Shown: in pieces, positions 15,246 through 24,505 of the stretch
How the letters are laid out: each line of letters begins with the position of its first letter
Numbering within the stretch: the first letter of the stretch is position 1
DNA from: Archaeoglobus profundus DSM 5631
GTDB taxonomy: Archaea; Halobacteriota; Archaeoglobi; Archaeoglobales; Archaeoglobaceae
DNA: 64,000 nt
Reading direction: 5' to 3'
Assembly: GCF_000025285.1 (NCBI RefSeq)
Contig: NC_013741.1
Location: 310,001 to 374,000 of the forward strand
Made by a program: the position numbers and the translations under genes
The notes under the pieces: model-generated
The model's database searches: none
Told to the model about the DNA's origin: nothing
What the model saw: only the letters and a program-made list of their open reading frames with translations

Positions 15246-16229
15246 ATGAAAAAGATCGTAGTCATACCGGGTGATGGGATTGGGAAGGAAGTTATCCCAG
15301 CTACACTTCATATACTCCAAGGACTTGATCTCCCATTCGAATACGTCTACGCTGAGGCAGGAGATGAGTGCTTCGAAAAGTACGGCACTCCCCTACCAGA
15401 AGAAACCCTAGAGCTTTGTAAGGAGAGCGATGCAATCCTATTCGGTGCAGTTGGTGAGACTGCTGCCGATGTCATAGTTAAGCTTAGGCAGGAGCTGGAT
15501 TTGTTTGCAAACGTAAGGCCAGCAAAGTCTATGAGGGGTGTTAAGTGTCTGTACGATAATGTTGACTTGGTTGTTGTGAGAGAGAATACTGAATGTCTCT
15601 ACAAGGGTTACGAGTTCGATGTTGGAGATTCAGCGGTTGCCATGAGAGTTATAACGAGAAAAGGTTGCGAAAGGATCGTTAAATTCGCCTTCGAGTTTGC
15701 TAAGAGGGAGGGGAGAAAGAAGGTTACGGCTTTGCATAAGGCGAATGTGCTTAAGAAGACTTGCGGTCTTTTCAAGCGAACATTCTACGAAATCGCTAGA
15801 AACTACGATATAGAAGCCAACGATTATTATATAGATGCTGGATGCCTTTACTTGGTTACAAAGCCTTGGATATTCGATGTGATAGTCACGACGAACCTCT
15901 TCGGTGATATTGTCAGCGATCTGACAGCTGGCTTAGTTGGAGGTTTGGGATTGGCTCCCTCAGCCAATATAGGTGAAAGGTACGCCTTATTTGAACCAGT
16001 TCACGGAAGTGCTCCAGACATAGCTGGAAAGGGTATAGCAAATCCTACTGCCACCATACTTTCAGCTTGCATGATGCTGAGACATTTAGGATTTTCCGAA
16101 GTTGCTGAGAAGATCGAGAAGGCATTGAAAAAGGTTATTGCCGAAGGAAAGACTACGCCCGATTTGGGCGGTAACTTAAAGACGATGGAGTTCGCTGAGG
16201 AAGTCCTGAAGGCCTGTAGAGAAGTTTAA
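15246..16229 (+). CDS. leuB: 3-isopropylmalate dehydrogenase-family enzyme
   Basis: A 327-residue beta-decarboxylating dehydrogenase. PGDGIGKEV is at 8-16, VVRENTECLYKG near 113, the family signature NLFGDIVSDL near 220 and EPVHGSAPDIAGKG near 255. It oxidatively decarboxylates 3-isopropylmalate in leucine synthesis, or a related homologue (isocitrate, homoisocitrate or methylmalate). The substrate cannot be fixed by eye, but the length suits archaeal LeuB. It has its own upstream region with GTTTAAAAT (15218-15226) as a likely TATA box. No other leu gene is adjacent. Confidence 0.85.
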   Translation: MKKIVVIPGDGIGKEVIPATLHILQGLDLPFEYVYAEAGDECFEKYGTPLPEETLELCKESDAILFGAVGETAADVIVKLRQELDLFANVRPAKSMRGVKCLYDNVDLVVVRENTECLYKGYEFDVGDSAVAMRVITRKGCERIVKFAFEFAKREGRKKVTALHKANVLKKTCGLFKRTFYEIARNYDIEANDYYIDAGCLYLVTKPWIFDVIVTTNLFGDIVSDLTAGLVGGLGLAPSANIGERYALFEPVHGSAPDIAGKGIANPTATILSACMMLRHLGFSEVAEKIEKALKKVIAEGKTTPDLGGNLKTMEFAEEVLKACREV

Positions 16230-16256
16230 TATACTCCAAAACTTTCAGGATTTACG

Positions 16257-16889
16257 ATGATAATTTCAATTGTGGGCGGAACGGGTAATCTGGGAAAGGG
16301 CTTGGCTGTCAGACTTGCTTTAGCCGGATACAAGGTAGTTGTTGGCTCTAGAATGGTTGAAAAGGCTGAAGAGAAGGCTAAGGAATATAGCAAGCTCTGT
16401 GGGTGTAAAATTGAAGGTCTATCCAATGATAAAGCTATAGATATTTGTGATGTGGCTATCCTTACTATACCTTGGAAAAGTGCTTTAGATTTTGTAAAAA
16501 ATTATAGAGATTCCCTTTCCAAGAAGATCGTAATTTCTCCAATAGTTCCTATGGTAAAAGAGGGAGAATTTGTTTATAAGCCTCTTAACGGTTCGATGGC
16601 TGAGAGCATAGCAAAGATTTTGGGTAATAAAGTTGTTTCGGCTTTTCAGAACATTCCAGCAAAGAGATTTTCAAATCTCAACGAAACTCCAGAGTTTGAT
16701 GTAATAGTCTGCGGAGATAACGAAGAAGCTAAGGCAGTTGTCATGGAAATCGTGAACAGCATTGAGAGGCTTAGAGCTTTAGATGGGGGCCCTCTTTCAA
16801 ATTCTCGAATTGTTGAGAGCCTCACTCCATTCCTAATAAACCTCGCAAGTAGAAATGGATTGAAAGAATTGGGTGTAAAATTCGTCTGA
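16257..16889 (+). CDS. fno: F420H2:NADP oxidoreductase
   Basis: A 210-residue protein with N-terminal Rossmann motif SIVGGTGNLGKGLA, the NADP-binding VVGSRMVEKA loop, and LTIPW, SAFQNIPA and LDGGPLSNSRIVE, which are typical of archaeal Fno (NpdG). It transfers hydride between reduced coenzyme F420 and NADP+, supplying NADPH for biosynthesis. It lies close behind leuB and may be co-transcribed. Confidence 0.92.
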   Translation: MIISIVGGTGNLGKGLAVRLALAGYKVVVGSRMVEKAEEKAKEYSKLCGCKIEGLSNDKAIDICDVAILTIPWKSALDFVKNYRDSLSKKIVISPIVPMVKEGEFVYKPLNGSMAESIAKILGNKVVSAFQNIPAKRFSNLNETPEFDVIVCGDNEEAKAVVMEIVNSIERLRALDGGPLSNSRIVESLTPFLINLASRNGLKELGVKFV

Positions 16890-16947
16890 TGAAAAATGAT
16901 AAAAATGAAAAATGATGAAAAAAGTTAAATAGAATGAGGTTTCGGGC

Positions 16948-18573
16948 GTGGACATGGAGAGGGTGCTTAGAAACTCGTCATATCTGAATGCGATGTCTAC
17001 AACATCTACAAGGACTAGAGTACGTGATGTAAATCCACAAAGCGGAATGTGTCCACTTTGTATAAGAGAGTGCCCCTTCCTTTGTGAAATCGGTCTATCG
17101 GCATTTAGAGGTAGAGAAGCCTTGTATCCAGACCCCCAGTACTTTGGAGACAGTACCGCATCCGGTTTAAAGGACTACGGCCTTGACTGGTCTCACATCC
17201 AAATACTACCAAGGCTTAGAGGAGCTGAGGGTATAGAGCCCGATCCAGACAAGATGCTGTTCCCTAAGGCATCTGTAGAGACAGAGATTGGTGGAATAAA
17301 GCTGAAGATGCCAGTAGCAATAGGTGCTTATGGTTCAACGGATGTTGCGAGGAAGTACTGGGACGGTATAGCCATTGGTTCGGCCCTTGCTGGTGTTATA
17401 CTCATCATTGGAGAGAATGTTTGTGGTGTAGATCCAGAATCGACATTCTCCAACGGTAAGGTCGTTAGATCGCCAGAGATGGAAAGGCGTATTAAGCTCT
17501 TTAGAGAGTTCTGGGATGGAAAGTATGGAAACATCGCCGTCCAGACAAACGTAGAGGATCAGAGAATTGGTGTCGACGAGTACGTCATTTCAAAGCTCGA
17601 GGTGGATATAATTGAACGAAAGTGGGGTCAGGGTGCTAAGGCTATTGGTGGTGAAATTCGTGTATATTCCTTGGAGAGAGCAATCGAATTGAAGAAGAGA
17701 GGTTATCTTATCATCCCAGACCCAGAAGATCCGGAGGTCCAACAAGCGTTTAAGGACGGACTGTTCAAGTCTTTCGAGAGGCACAGCAGAGTAGGCTCAC
17801 CTAGAGCTGCCGATGTCATTGAAGATGTTGAGAGGCTACGTGAAATGGGTGCGAAGGTTGTAACGATAAAGACCGGTGCCTACAGGCCCGTCGATGTTGC
17901 TTGGACTTTGAGAGTTGCGTCTGAGGCTAAGGTTGATTATGTAACGTTTGATGGTGCTGGCGGTGGAACGGGAATGTCGCCAGTACCTATGATGAATGAG
18001 ATGGGTGTCCCAACTGTCTATCTGGAATCTTTGATTCTCAAGGCGCTACTTGCCCTGAAGAAGAAGGGTAAGTACGTGCCAGATATAAGCATGGCTGGAT
18101 GTTTCATCAACGAGACCCAGATATTCAAGGCGATTGCTATGAGCAACTTCGACGGAAAGCCATTCGTAAAGACTGTTACGATGGGCAGAAGCCCACTTAC
18201 GGCTGTAATGAAGGCCTCTTACTTCTGCGAGCTTGCAAGTCAGGGCAAGCTACCGAGAGAGTTTGCGAGAAGATTCGGTGAAACTCCAGACAAGTTTTTC
18301 ATCCTCGCCGACGAATTGAAGGCAAAGTACGGAGACAAGGTAGGAAAGGAAATTCCGTGGACGGCTGTTGGCCTCTATACGTATCTGGACAGGATAAAGG
18401 AAGGTCTGAAGCAGCTTCTCGCCGGAGTGAGGAAGTTCAGGATCGATCTGATCGACAGGAATGATCTAGCATCGCTTAAGCCGCTCGCTGCAGAGGTTAC
18501 GGGAATACCAATGGTTCACGAAGTCGACAAGGAGCTGTTCGAGCAAATACTCGACGCCAGTACGATTGAGTAA
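16948..18573 (+). CDS. Archaeal-type FMN glutamate synthase, catalytic subunit
   Basis: A 541-residue protein of the FMN-binding glutamate synthase family. A short N-terminal cysteine cluster (MCPLCIRECPFLCEIG, about residues 34-49) may bind a metal or cluster. The FMN barrel includes TFDGAGGGTGMSPVPMMNEMG (split here into TFDGAGGGTG and SPVPMMNEMG) and MAGCFINETQIFKAIAM. The archaeal enzyme lacks the glutaminase domain of bacterial GltB on the same chain. It is followed by glnA, so the two could form a GS-GOGAT pair. The start is GTG 16948; ATG 16954 is an alternative. Confidence 0.85.
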   Translation: MDMERVLRNSSYLNAMSTTSTRTRVRDVNPQSGMCPLCIRECPFLCEIGLSAFRGREALYPDPQYFGDSTASGLKDYGLDWSHIQILPRLRGAEGIEPDPDKMLFPKASVETEIGGIKLKMPVAIGAYGSTDVARKYWDGIAIGSALAGVILIIGENVCGVDPESTFSNGKVVRSPEMERRIKLFREFWDGKYGNIAVQTNVEDQRIGVDEYVISKLEVDIIERKWGQGAKAIGGEIRVYSLERAIELKKRGYLIIPDPEDPEVQQAFKDGLFKSFERHSRVGSPRAADVIEDVERLREMGAKVVTIKTGAYRPVDVAWTLRVASEAKVDYVTFDGAGGGTGMSPVPMMNEMGVPTVYLESLILKALLALKKKGKYVPDISMAGCFINETQIFKAIAMSNFDGKPFVKTVTMGRSPLTAVMKASYFCELASQGKLPREFARRFGETPDKFFILADELKAKYGDKVGKEIPWTAVGLYTYLDRIKEGLKQLLAGVRKFRIDLIDRNDLASLKPLAAEVTGIPMVHEVDKELFEQILDASTIE

Positions 18574-18763
18574 ATTTTTAACTTTCCTTTCTTTCTATTC
18601 TTGAAGAAAATTCCAATTGGTGGATAACCTTACGGTATCTTGTAAAGTTAACTGCGTTAGGTTTAAAATCCATTTTGATTGATTTTTATTAATTTGAAAG
18701 ATATTAATTATATCTGTAAAGTCTTGAAGAATTTTTCATTATCTTGAGGGGAAGATAGCAAAA

Positions 18764-18770
18764 TTTATAT
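18764..18770 (+). promoter_or_regulatory. glnA TATA box
   Basis: TTTATAT is 25-31 nt before the ATG at 18795 but only 10-16 nt before the ATG at 18780. The position therefore favours 18795 as the true start on a leaderless mRNA. Confidence 0.55.
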
Positions 18771-18794
18771 GACTAGTTCATGACAGCTAAACAC

Positions 18795-20237
18795 ATGGAT
18801 GTAAGGGAAGTTCTTAAAAGGAACAATATTAAACAAGTATTGTGCGCGTTCTCTGATATTAGAGGATATTTAATGACTTTCTCAGTTCCTGCGAGAGAAT
18901 TTATTGAAGGAAACGCTTTAGAAGATGGGATAGGGTTCGATGGGGCATCCATTAGAGGTTTCAAGACTATCGAGCAGAGCGATATGGTTTGGAAGCCGGA
19001 TCCAGAAACGTTAAGAATAGTTCCTTGGATAAATGATCCCATTCACAAAACAGCAATTATATTTGGTGACGTTTACGAGGCTGGCGGTGAGAATTTAGCT
19101 GACTGCGATCCGAGAGGGTTCGTAGCTAAGAGCTTGCAGAAGAAGTTGGCTGAAGAAGGCAAGTCGGTTATATTGGGGCCAGAGATAGAGTTCTTTGTTT
19201 TCGAAAATTTGGATCCTATGTGCTTGGCTTGGGATTTGTGGACATCTCCAAACGGTGGTGCTGGAGATTCGTGGGGGCCGCCAAGGGTGATGCCGAAAAG
19301 TCCAGAGCTTACGCCGGGTAAGAACTTCATAATAAGGCCTAAAGAGGGTTACTTCAGACCCCCTCCAGAAGATACAACCGTAGAATACAGAAACGAATTG
19401 GTGCATTACTTGGAGCAGATGGGTGTAATAGTGGAATACCACCACCACGAAGTCGCTACCGCTGGGCAGGTAGAGTTGGACTTCAAACCGATGGGATTGG
19501 TTCCAGCTGGTGATGCATTTTACATCTACAAGTTTGCGGCGAAAAACTTAGCAGCAATGAGAGGATGGATAGCAACTTTCATGCCGAGGCCGCTCTACTT
19601 GGACAACGCGAGCGGTATGCACGTTCATCAAAGCCTCTGGGAGGGAGAACCGTTTAAGGGCAAGAATCTCTTCGCCGATCCGGATGATGAATTTGGCTTA
19701 AGTCAGAAGGCAAGATATTACATCGGCGGTTTACTTGAGCATGCTAAGGCTTTGACGGCGTTATGCTGTCCTACAGTAAACTCTTACAAGAGACTCGTTC
19801 CGGGGTTTGAGGCGCCAATATACATCTGCTGGAGTCCGGGGAACAGATCGGCATTGGTTAGAGTTCCAATGTACTTGAAAAAGCCTTCAGCTATTAGAAT
19901 AGAATACAGAGGTGCAGATCCAAGTTGCAATCCTTACTTGGCATTCACTGCGATGATTGCAGCGGGTTTGGATGGAATAAAGAAGAAGATCGATCCTGGT
20001 GATCCGATAATGAAGGATGTTTACGAGCTATCCCCTGAAGAAAAGAAGGAATTGGGAATTGGCGAGTTGCCAACTACGCTCAGAGACGCTTTGGATCATC
20101 TGGCGAGTGATGAGGTTATTCAGAAAGTATTGGGATCGCACATCTTTGATTCCTTCATGAGCATAAAGATTGACGAGTGGAATCAGTACTGTCTGTACAT
20201 CACTCCTTGGGAGTATATGAAATATATGGATATTTAA
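18795..20237 (+). CDS. glnA: Glutamine synthetase, type I
   Basis: A 480-residue (from 18795) GSI enzyme that makes glutamine from glutamate, ammonia and ATP. The beta-grasp domain has DGIGFDGASIRGF; the catalytic domain has LGPEIEFFVF, EYHHHEVATAGQVELDF, the ATP-binding SGMHVHQSLW and PGNRSALVRVP, and the glutamate-binding EYRGADPSCNPYLA. The conserved adenylylation tyrosine region of bacterial GSI-beta is not evident, as expected for archaeal GSI-alpha. An upstream in-frame ATG at 18780 lies too close to the TATA box. The 200 bp before it are AT-rich with a T-run terminator for the preceding gene. Confidence 0.95.
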   Translation: MDVREVLKRNNIKQVLCAFSDIRGYLMTFSVPAREFIEGNALEDGIGFDGASIRGFKTIEQSDMVWKPDPETLRIVPWINDPIHKTAIIFGDVYEAGGENLADCDPRGFVAKSLQKKLAEEGKSVILGPEIEFFVFENLDPMCLAWDLWTSPNGGAGDSWGPPRVMPKSPELTPGKNFIIRPKEGYFRPPPEDTTVEYRNELVHYLEQMGVIVEYHHHEVATAGQVELDFKPMGLVPAGDAFYIYKFAAKNLAAMRGWIATFMPRPLYLDNASGMHVHQSLWEGEPFKGKNLFADPDDEFGLSQKARYYIGGLLEHAKALTALCCPTVNSYKRLVPGFEAPIYICWSPGNRSALVRVPMYLKKPSAIRIEYRGADPSCNPYLAFTAMIAAGLDGIKKKIDPGDPIMKDVYELSPEEKKELGIGELPTTLRDALDHLASDEVIQKVLGSHIFDSFMSIKIDEWNQYCLYITPWEYMKYMDI

Positions 20238-20368
20238 TAATTTTTATATCATTTTTACTTATTGCTCTTTCTATTGTTCCAACATTCAAAAGCTTTAAAG
20301 GAAATTTAAATTTTATATAACAAAAGCATTAAATATTTTGTGGACATAGATTTGTTTGGGTGATTTGT

Positions 20369-20692
20369 ATGGGTGTACACAGGATAACGAGCGAAGCTGC
20401 TAAGTATTACGCTAAACGGGAGAAAATTTTGGGCATCGGTGTGTCACTTCTCGGCCTTGCGAGTGAGAAGTTAGATGAACTTACGAAGGAGCAGTTCGAG
20501 AAGTTGGGTGACTTAGCTTCCATGTTACTTCCTCACGCACCAGGTTACGCTGGAAAGTTGATTCCGATAATTGCAAGACTCTTCTGGAAACTCGCTGGAG
20601 TGAAGGAAAAGGAGTTCAAATACGTTGAACTCGACGAAATTGAGAAGTATATGGAGGAGTTAAAGAACGAGCTAGGATTGCAAGTAGAATAA
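20369..20692 (+). CDS. Small conserved-looking protein of unknown function
   Basis: A 107-residue protein (110 if the GTG at 20360 is used). It is mainly helical: TSEAAKYYAKREKILGIG, then LTKEQFEKLGDLASMLLP, LIPIIARLFWKLAG and an acidic C-terminal helix. I recognise no family. Codon use and composition match the neighbours, and the ATG at 20369 follows a TATA-like ATTTTATATAAC by a suitable distance. Confidence 0.6.
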   Translation: MGVHRITSEAAKYYAKREKILGIGVSLLGLASEKLDELTKEQFEKLGDLASMLLPHAPGYAGKLIPIIARLFWKLAGVKEKEFKYVELDEIEKYMEELKNELGLQVE

Positions 20693-20724
20693 CTTTAATT
20701 TTCTTTTGTAAAGAACAAAACATC

Positions 20725-21117
20725 ATGATAGAGATAAAAACGAGCAGGAGGGTTGAAATTGTTGATATAACCGACAAGGTTAGAGAAATAGTCGACAAAC
20801 ATAGCGTTAGGGATGGAATCGCTGTCGTATACACTAAACACACAACAACTGCCATAATAATCAACGAAAACGAGTCGGGTTTGAAGGAAGATGTTATCAG
20901 TGTCCTCGAAAAGCTTATTCCGACAAACGCTGGATACATGCACGACAGAATTGATAACAATGCTGATTCCCATTTAAGAGCTATTCTTTTAGGAAATTCA
21001 GTCGTAATCCCAATTACAGACGGAAAGCTAGACTTGGGAACTTGGCAGAGGATCATGTTTGTTGAGCTTGACGGTCCAAGAACGAGGAAGGTTATTGTAA
21101 AGGTGATACCTTGCTGA
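20725..21117 (+). CDS. YjbQ-family protein (UPF0047)
   Basis: A 130-residue protein of the YjbQ/UPF0047 family. Marks: YTKHTTTAIIINENESGL (35-52), AGYMHDRIDNNADSHLRA and the C-terminal LGTWQRIMFVELDGPR. Bacterial members show weak thiamine-phosphate synthase activity and are sometimes named accordingly, but the physiological role is unknown. It overlaps nep1 by 7 nt. Confidence 0.9.
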   Translation: MIEIKTSRRVEIVDITDKVREIVDKHSVRDGIAVVYTKHTTTAIIINENESGLKEDVISVLEKLIPTNAGYMHDRIDNNADSHLRAILLGNSVVIPITDGKLDLGTWQRIMFVELDGPRTRKVIVKVIPC

Positions 21118-21767
21118 GAATTGTTTTCGTCGAGAGTTCGCTCGAAACAGTTCCAAAATCGATTGCCAAGCATCCAGCAATACTGAGCGATGCCAGAAGG
21201 AGGAAGAAGAAGCCTACTGAAATGATTTTAGACGATTCTAGACATCATACGGCCATGAAAGACTTGGAAAACAGAGAAAAGAGAGGTAGGCCAGATATAA
21301 TTCACCAATGCTTACTTTTAGCTCTAGATTCACCTATTAATGACTTGGAAGTTTACGTTCACACGATAAACGACGTGATGATTTGGATAAACAGAAAAAC
21401 AAGGTTACCGAGAAACTACAACAGATTTATTGGCTTGATGGAGGATTTATTCAAAAAGAGGGAAATAAAAGCTGATGGCGAAGTCCTGCTGAAAATCGTA
21501 GATTTGAGCTTGGAGGATGTTTTAAGGGATTTCAGGGTTGTTGTCATGAGCGAGAAAGGGGAAAGGAGAGAAGTTAAGCTTGAGGGTTGTGCAGTCTGTA
21601 TAGGAGCCTTCCCTCACGGTGACTTCGATGAAAAAACGGTTGAAGTTTTCAGAAAGGTTGATGCAGAATTCGTTTCGGTTGCAGATAAGCCTGTAACCGC
21701 TCTGTATACGACTTGTTGGGTTGTGGGGCATGTGGGAGTGAAAGCGTTAAATCCTTTGCGAGATTAA
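21111..21767 (+). CDS. nep1: rRNA pseudouridine N1-methyltransferase Nep1
   Basis: A 218-residue SPOUT-class methyltransferase of the Nep1/Emg1 family, which methylates N1 of a pseudouridine in 16S rRNA helix 35 and helps small-subunit assembly. Features: [11 protein letters not shown] near 39-49, [24 protein letters not shown] and the C-terminal SAM-knot region [12 protein letters not shown] and [11 protein letters not shown]. It starts at TTG and overlaps the YjbQ gene. Confidence 0.94.
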   Translation: MLRIVFVESSLETVPKSIAKHPAILSDARRRKKKPTEMILDDSRHHTAMKDLENREKRGRPDIIHQCLLLALDSPINDLEVYVHTINDVMIWINRKTRLPRNYNRFIGLMEDLFKKREIKADGEVLLKIVDLSLEDVLRDFRVVVMSEKGERREVKLEGCAVCIGAFPHGDFDEKTVEVFRKVDAEFVSVADKPVTALYTTCWVVGHVGVKALNPLRD

Positions 21768-21774
21768 GGCTGTC

Positions 21775-22767
21775 ATGGAAAAGTTCAGCTACGCAAAGGC
21801 TGGTGTAGATATAAGACAGGAGGAGAAGGCAGTAAAATCGCTCGTTAGTAAGATAAAGTACGTAAGGCAGGGTTTTGGAAAGCCGATTCTGATGGGGCAC
21901 TATGCGAGCGTTTTAGATTTTGGTGAAGTTGGCGTTGCTATAACTACAGATGGTGTTGGAACAAAGATAATCGTCGCTGAGAAGCTTGGAAAGTTCGACA
22001 CAATAGGCATAGACTGCGTCGCCATGAACGTTAACGACTTACTTGCTATAGGGGCTGAGCCGATTGCTATGGTTGATTACATTGCCACTTTCAATCCCGA
22101 TGAGAGAGTTATGGAGCAGATTGCAATTGGATTGGAGAAGGGTTGCGAAATTGCAAACATAACGCTCGTTGGCGGAGAAACGGCAACACTGCCAGATCTA
22201 ATTAAGGGCTGGGATTTGGTTGGAACTGCGATAGGTGTTGTTGACAAAGATAAAATCATAACTGGCAAGGATATTCAGGCTGGGGACGTTATATTCGGAG
22301 TTCCTAGCAGTGGAATCCACAGCAACGGCTTAACTCTTGCGAGGAAGGTTATAGAGAATGCTGGGCTAAGTTATCACGATAAATTTAACGGAAAGACTAT
22401 TGGAGAGGAGCTTCTAACTCCTACAAGGATTTACATTGAAATTTTAGATGTTGTAAGAAACTGCGAAGTTCACGGCTTAGCCCACATAACTGGCGGTGGA
22501 TTGCTGAACCTTAAGAGATTGAAGAATGTTAAATACGTAATCGATGACCCGCTAAAGCCTCAGAAGATCTTTAGGTTCATTCAGGAGCTCGGAAAGATCG
22601 ATGACGATGAGATGTACAGGACATTCAACATGGGTATGGGGTTTGCGATAATTCTGCCTGAGGAAGAGGTAGACTGCGTTAAAAAATACGTTGATGGAAA
22701 AGTTGTGGGATTCGTTGAAGAGGGAGAGGGTGTATACGTTAAAGACATGAGAATCGATAAATTTTAA
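21775..22767 (+). CDS. purM: Phosphoribosylformylglycinamidine cyclo-ligase
   Basis: A 330-residue AIR synthetase, fifth step of purine synthesis. It starts [15 protein letters not shown] and contains [69 protein letters not shown] and [10 protein letters not shown], all family hallmarks. It lies 7 nt after nep1 and 24 nt before a CBS protein, probably one transcript. Confidence 0.97.
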   Translation: MEKFSYAKAGVDIRQEEKAVKSLVSKIKYVRQGFGKPILMGHYASVLDFGEVGVAITTDGVGTKIIVAEKLGKFDTIGIDCVAMNVNDLLAIGAEPIAMVDYIATFNPDERVMEQIAIGLEKGCEIANITLVGGETATLPDLIKGWDLVGTAIGVVDKDKIITGKDIQAGDVIFGVPSSGIHSNGLTLARKVIENAGLSYHDKFNGKTIGEELLTPTRIYIEILDVVRNCEVHGLAHITGGGLLNLKRLKNVKYVIDDPLKPQKIFRFIQELGKIDDDEMYRTFNMGMGFAIILPEEEVDCVKKYVDGKVVGFVEEGEGVYVKDMRIDKF

Positions 22768-22791
22768 TTTTTTACTTTTCAAACCTAAAAT

Positions 22792-23178
22792 ATGGTTAAA
22801 GTTGGAGATGCAATGGTTAGGGAGATTGTGTCTGTAGACTACAGAACTCCCGTGAAGGAAGTTGTAAGAATCATGGGACAGAGAAAAATTGGAAGCGTTT
22901 TAGTATCGAGAAATGGAGAGATATACGGAATATTCACGGAAAGAGATTTGGTTTCTAAGGTTCTGCTTGAAGGAAGCTTAGATGATGATGTCGGGAAGTA
23001 CACCTCAACACCGCTCATAACAGTTTCACTGGATTACGACTTGAAAGAGGCTACGAGAATAATGTCGGATATGAAGATAAAGAGGCTCGTAGTAGTTGAG
23101 GATGGTAAGATAGTTGGAATTTTGACAGCTTCGGACGTTGTTAGGGCTATAGCTAAAGCTCCTTTAGAGGTGTTGTGA
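22792..23178 (+). CDS. Tandem CBS-domain protein
   Basis: A 128-residue protein made of two CBS domains (about 1-60 and 66-125). Each ends in the usual pattern, GIFTERDLVSKVL and GILTASDVVRAI. Such stand-alone Bateman modules bind adenine nucleotides or SAM and usually regulate partners. It is directly followed, without spacing, by the zinc-ribbon gene. Confidence 0.9.
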   Translation: MVKVGDAMVREIVSVDYRTPVKEVVRIMGQRKIGSVLVSRNGEIYGIFTERDLVSKVLLEGSLDDDVGKYTSTPLITVSLDYDLKEATRIMSDMKIKRLVVVEDGKIVGILTASDVVRAIAKAPLEVL

Positions 23179-23406
23179 ATGAAGTGTGTTAGTTGTGGAA
23201 GGGAACTAAGAGAGGAAGATGAGGGAGTAACTTGGAGGAGATGCAGTATTTGTAAGAGTCCAGTTTGCTTTGATTGCGTAAGGTATGTGGGTACTTGGGT
23301 AAGAGGTCTTTACAAGAACTTCGTTAACGTTATACCCGTCTGTCCAAATTGCCTACCAAAATCGATGCTGAAGAGGCTAGCTGAGAAAAAGCTAAAGGAA
23401 GAATAG
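23179..23406 (+). CDS. Small zinc-ribbon protein
   Basis: A 75-residue protein with three CxxC-type pairs: CVSCGRE (3-9), CSICKSPVCFDC (27-38) and CPNC (about 56-59). The layout suggests a treble-clef or B-box-like double zinc site. The function is unknown. Begins immediately after the CBS gene, so likely a partner. Confidence 0.75.
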   Translation: MKCVSCGRELREEDEGVTWRRCSICKSPVCFDCVRYVGTWVRGLYKNFVNVIPVCPNCLPKSMLKRLAEKKLKEE

Positions 23407-23437
23407 CTTAAATACTCTCTTTACCCAAACCCCTCTA

Positions 23438-24391
23438 ATGAAAGTTCAGATATACGGTGCAGGGATATCTGGAAGTTATCTCTACCATCTTTTGGATCAA
23501 GATGGTTTTGAAGTGTCAATCTACGATGTAAGAAGTAAGCCGGATTGTAGATGTGCTTGGGGTTTTAGCTATTCAGAAACCAAAGAGCTTTATAAAAAGA
23601 TAGGAATAAATGTCGACGAATTCTTGCTATCAAAGCCGAAATACGTCATAGTCAATAATAGGCTCTGGCTGAAGAACAAGGAGATCGTTATACTGGATAA
23701 AAAGAGATTGATGGAGGAACTCTGGAGCTTCGAGCTTAAAGATGAGGGTGGAGATGTTGTGGTTGATGCCACCGGACATAGCAGAGCAATATTGCCAAAG
23801 ATAGAGAACGACGCCATATACACGACAGTTCAAAACGTTGAGAAGCACGATCTCGATGAGAACATCTACATTTACATGGTTAAAACGGGCTACGCTTGGG
23901 CTTTTCCTCTCGGAGATGGTAGGTGGCATATTGGAGCTGGTGATATGAGTAGAGAGAGGGCTTTGGAGCTTGTAAAGAAGCTGAGAGAAGTTTACGAAAT
24001 CGAAGAGGTTGAAGGGGAGTGCAATTGCATTGGGAAGATAAGACTTCTACCCCCTTCAAAATGTAAACCAATAGTCTGGAATAACGTTTACGGTGTTGGA
24101 GAGGCGATAGGATGCGTCAGTGGGGCTGGTGAGGGAAACGCTCCCTCACTTAAATGTGCAAAGATTTTTTACGACTGTTTGGTCGAGAACAAGCTTGAAG
24201 AGTATGAAAAAAGAGTTTTGGAAGAGTTCTGGTGGATAGAAGTCGAGCACGAATTCGTTTCAGCCGTTCAAACTGGCAAAAAATTGAAAGCCTTGAGACT
24301 ACTTCCAAAGATAATCCCTATCGAGTCGAGGAGAAGCGTTGAACAATCTTTTGAAACCATAAAAAGTCTCTTGGGCCTCTTGAAGCAGTAG
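23438..24391 (+). CDS. FAD-dependent geranylgeranyl reductase-family protein
   Basis: A 317-residue flavoprotein. The FAD-binding GAGISGSYL is near residues 7-15, and DVVVDATGHSRAI and GVGEAIGCVSGAGEGNAP are the two further FAD motifs of this family. Archaeal members reduce the isoprenoid chains of membrane lipids, but shorter relatives have other roles. At 317 residues it is shorter than typical archaeal GGR (about 390-450), so the substrate is uncertain. Confidence 0.75.
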   Translation: MKVQIYGAGISGSYLYHLLDQDGFEVSIYDVRSKPDCRCAWGFSYSETKELYKKIGINVDEFLLSKPKYVIVNNRLWLKNKEIVILDKKRLMEELWSFELKDEGGDVVVDATGHSRAILPKIENDAIYTTVQNVEKHDLDENIYIYMVKTGYAWAFPLGDGRWHIGAGDMSRERALELVKKLREVYEIEEVEGECNCIGKIRLLPPSKCKPIVWNNVYGVGEAIGCVSGAGEGNAPSLKCAKIFYDCLVENKLEEYEKRVLEEFWWIEVEHEFVSAVQTGKKLKALRLLPKIIPIESRRSVEQSFETIKSLLGLLKQ

Positions 24392-24505
24392 ACTATTTTT
24401 CCCATCTTTACAGATTTTTAAAAGGCTCGAAAGTGTAAGTAGTATCGAGTCGTAAGGCTAAAAACAATCAAAAAACTTAACTATTGTTCACATTACTCAC
24501 CAGAG

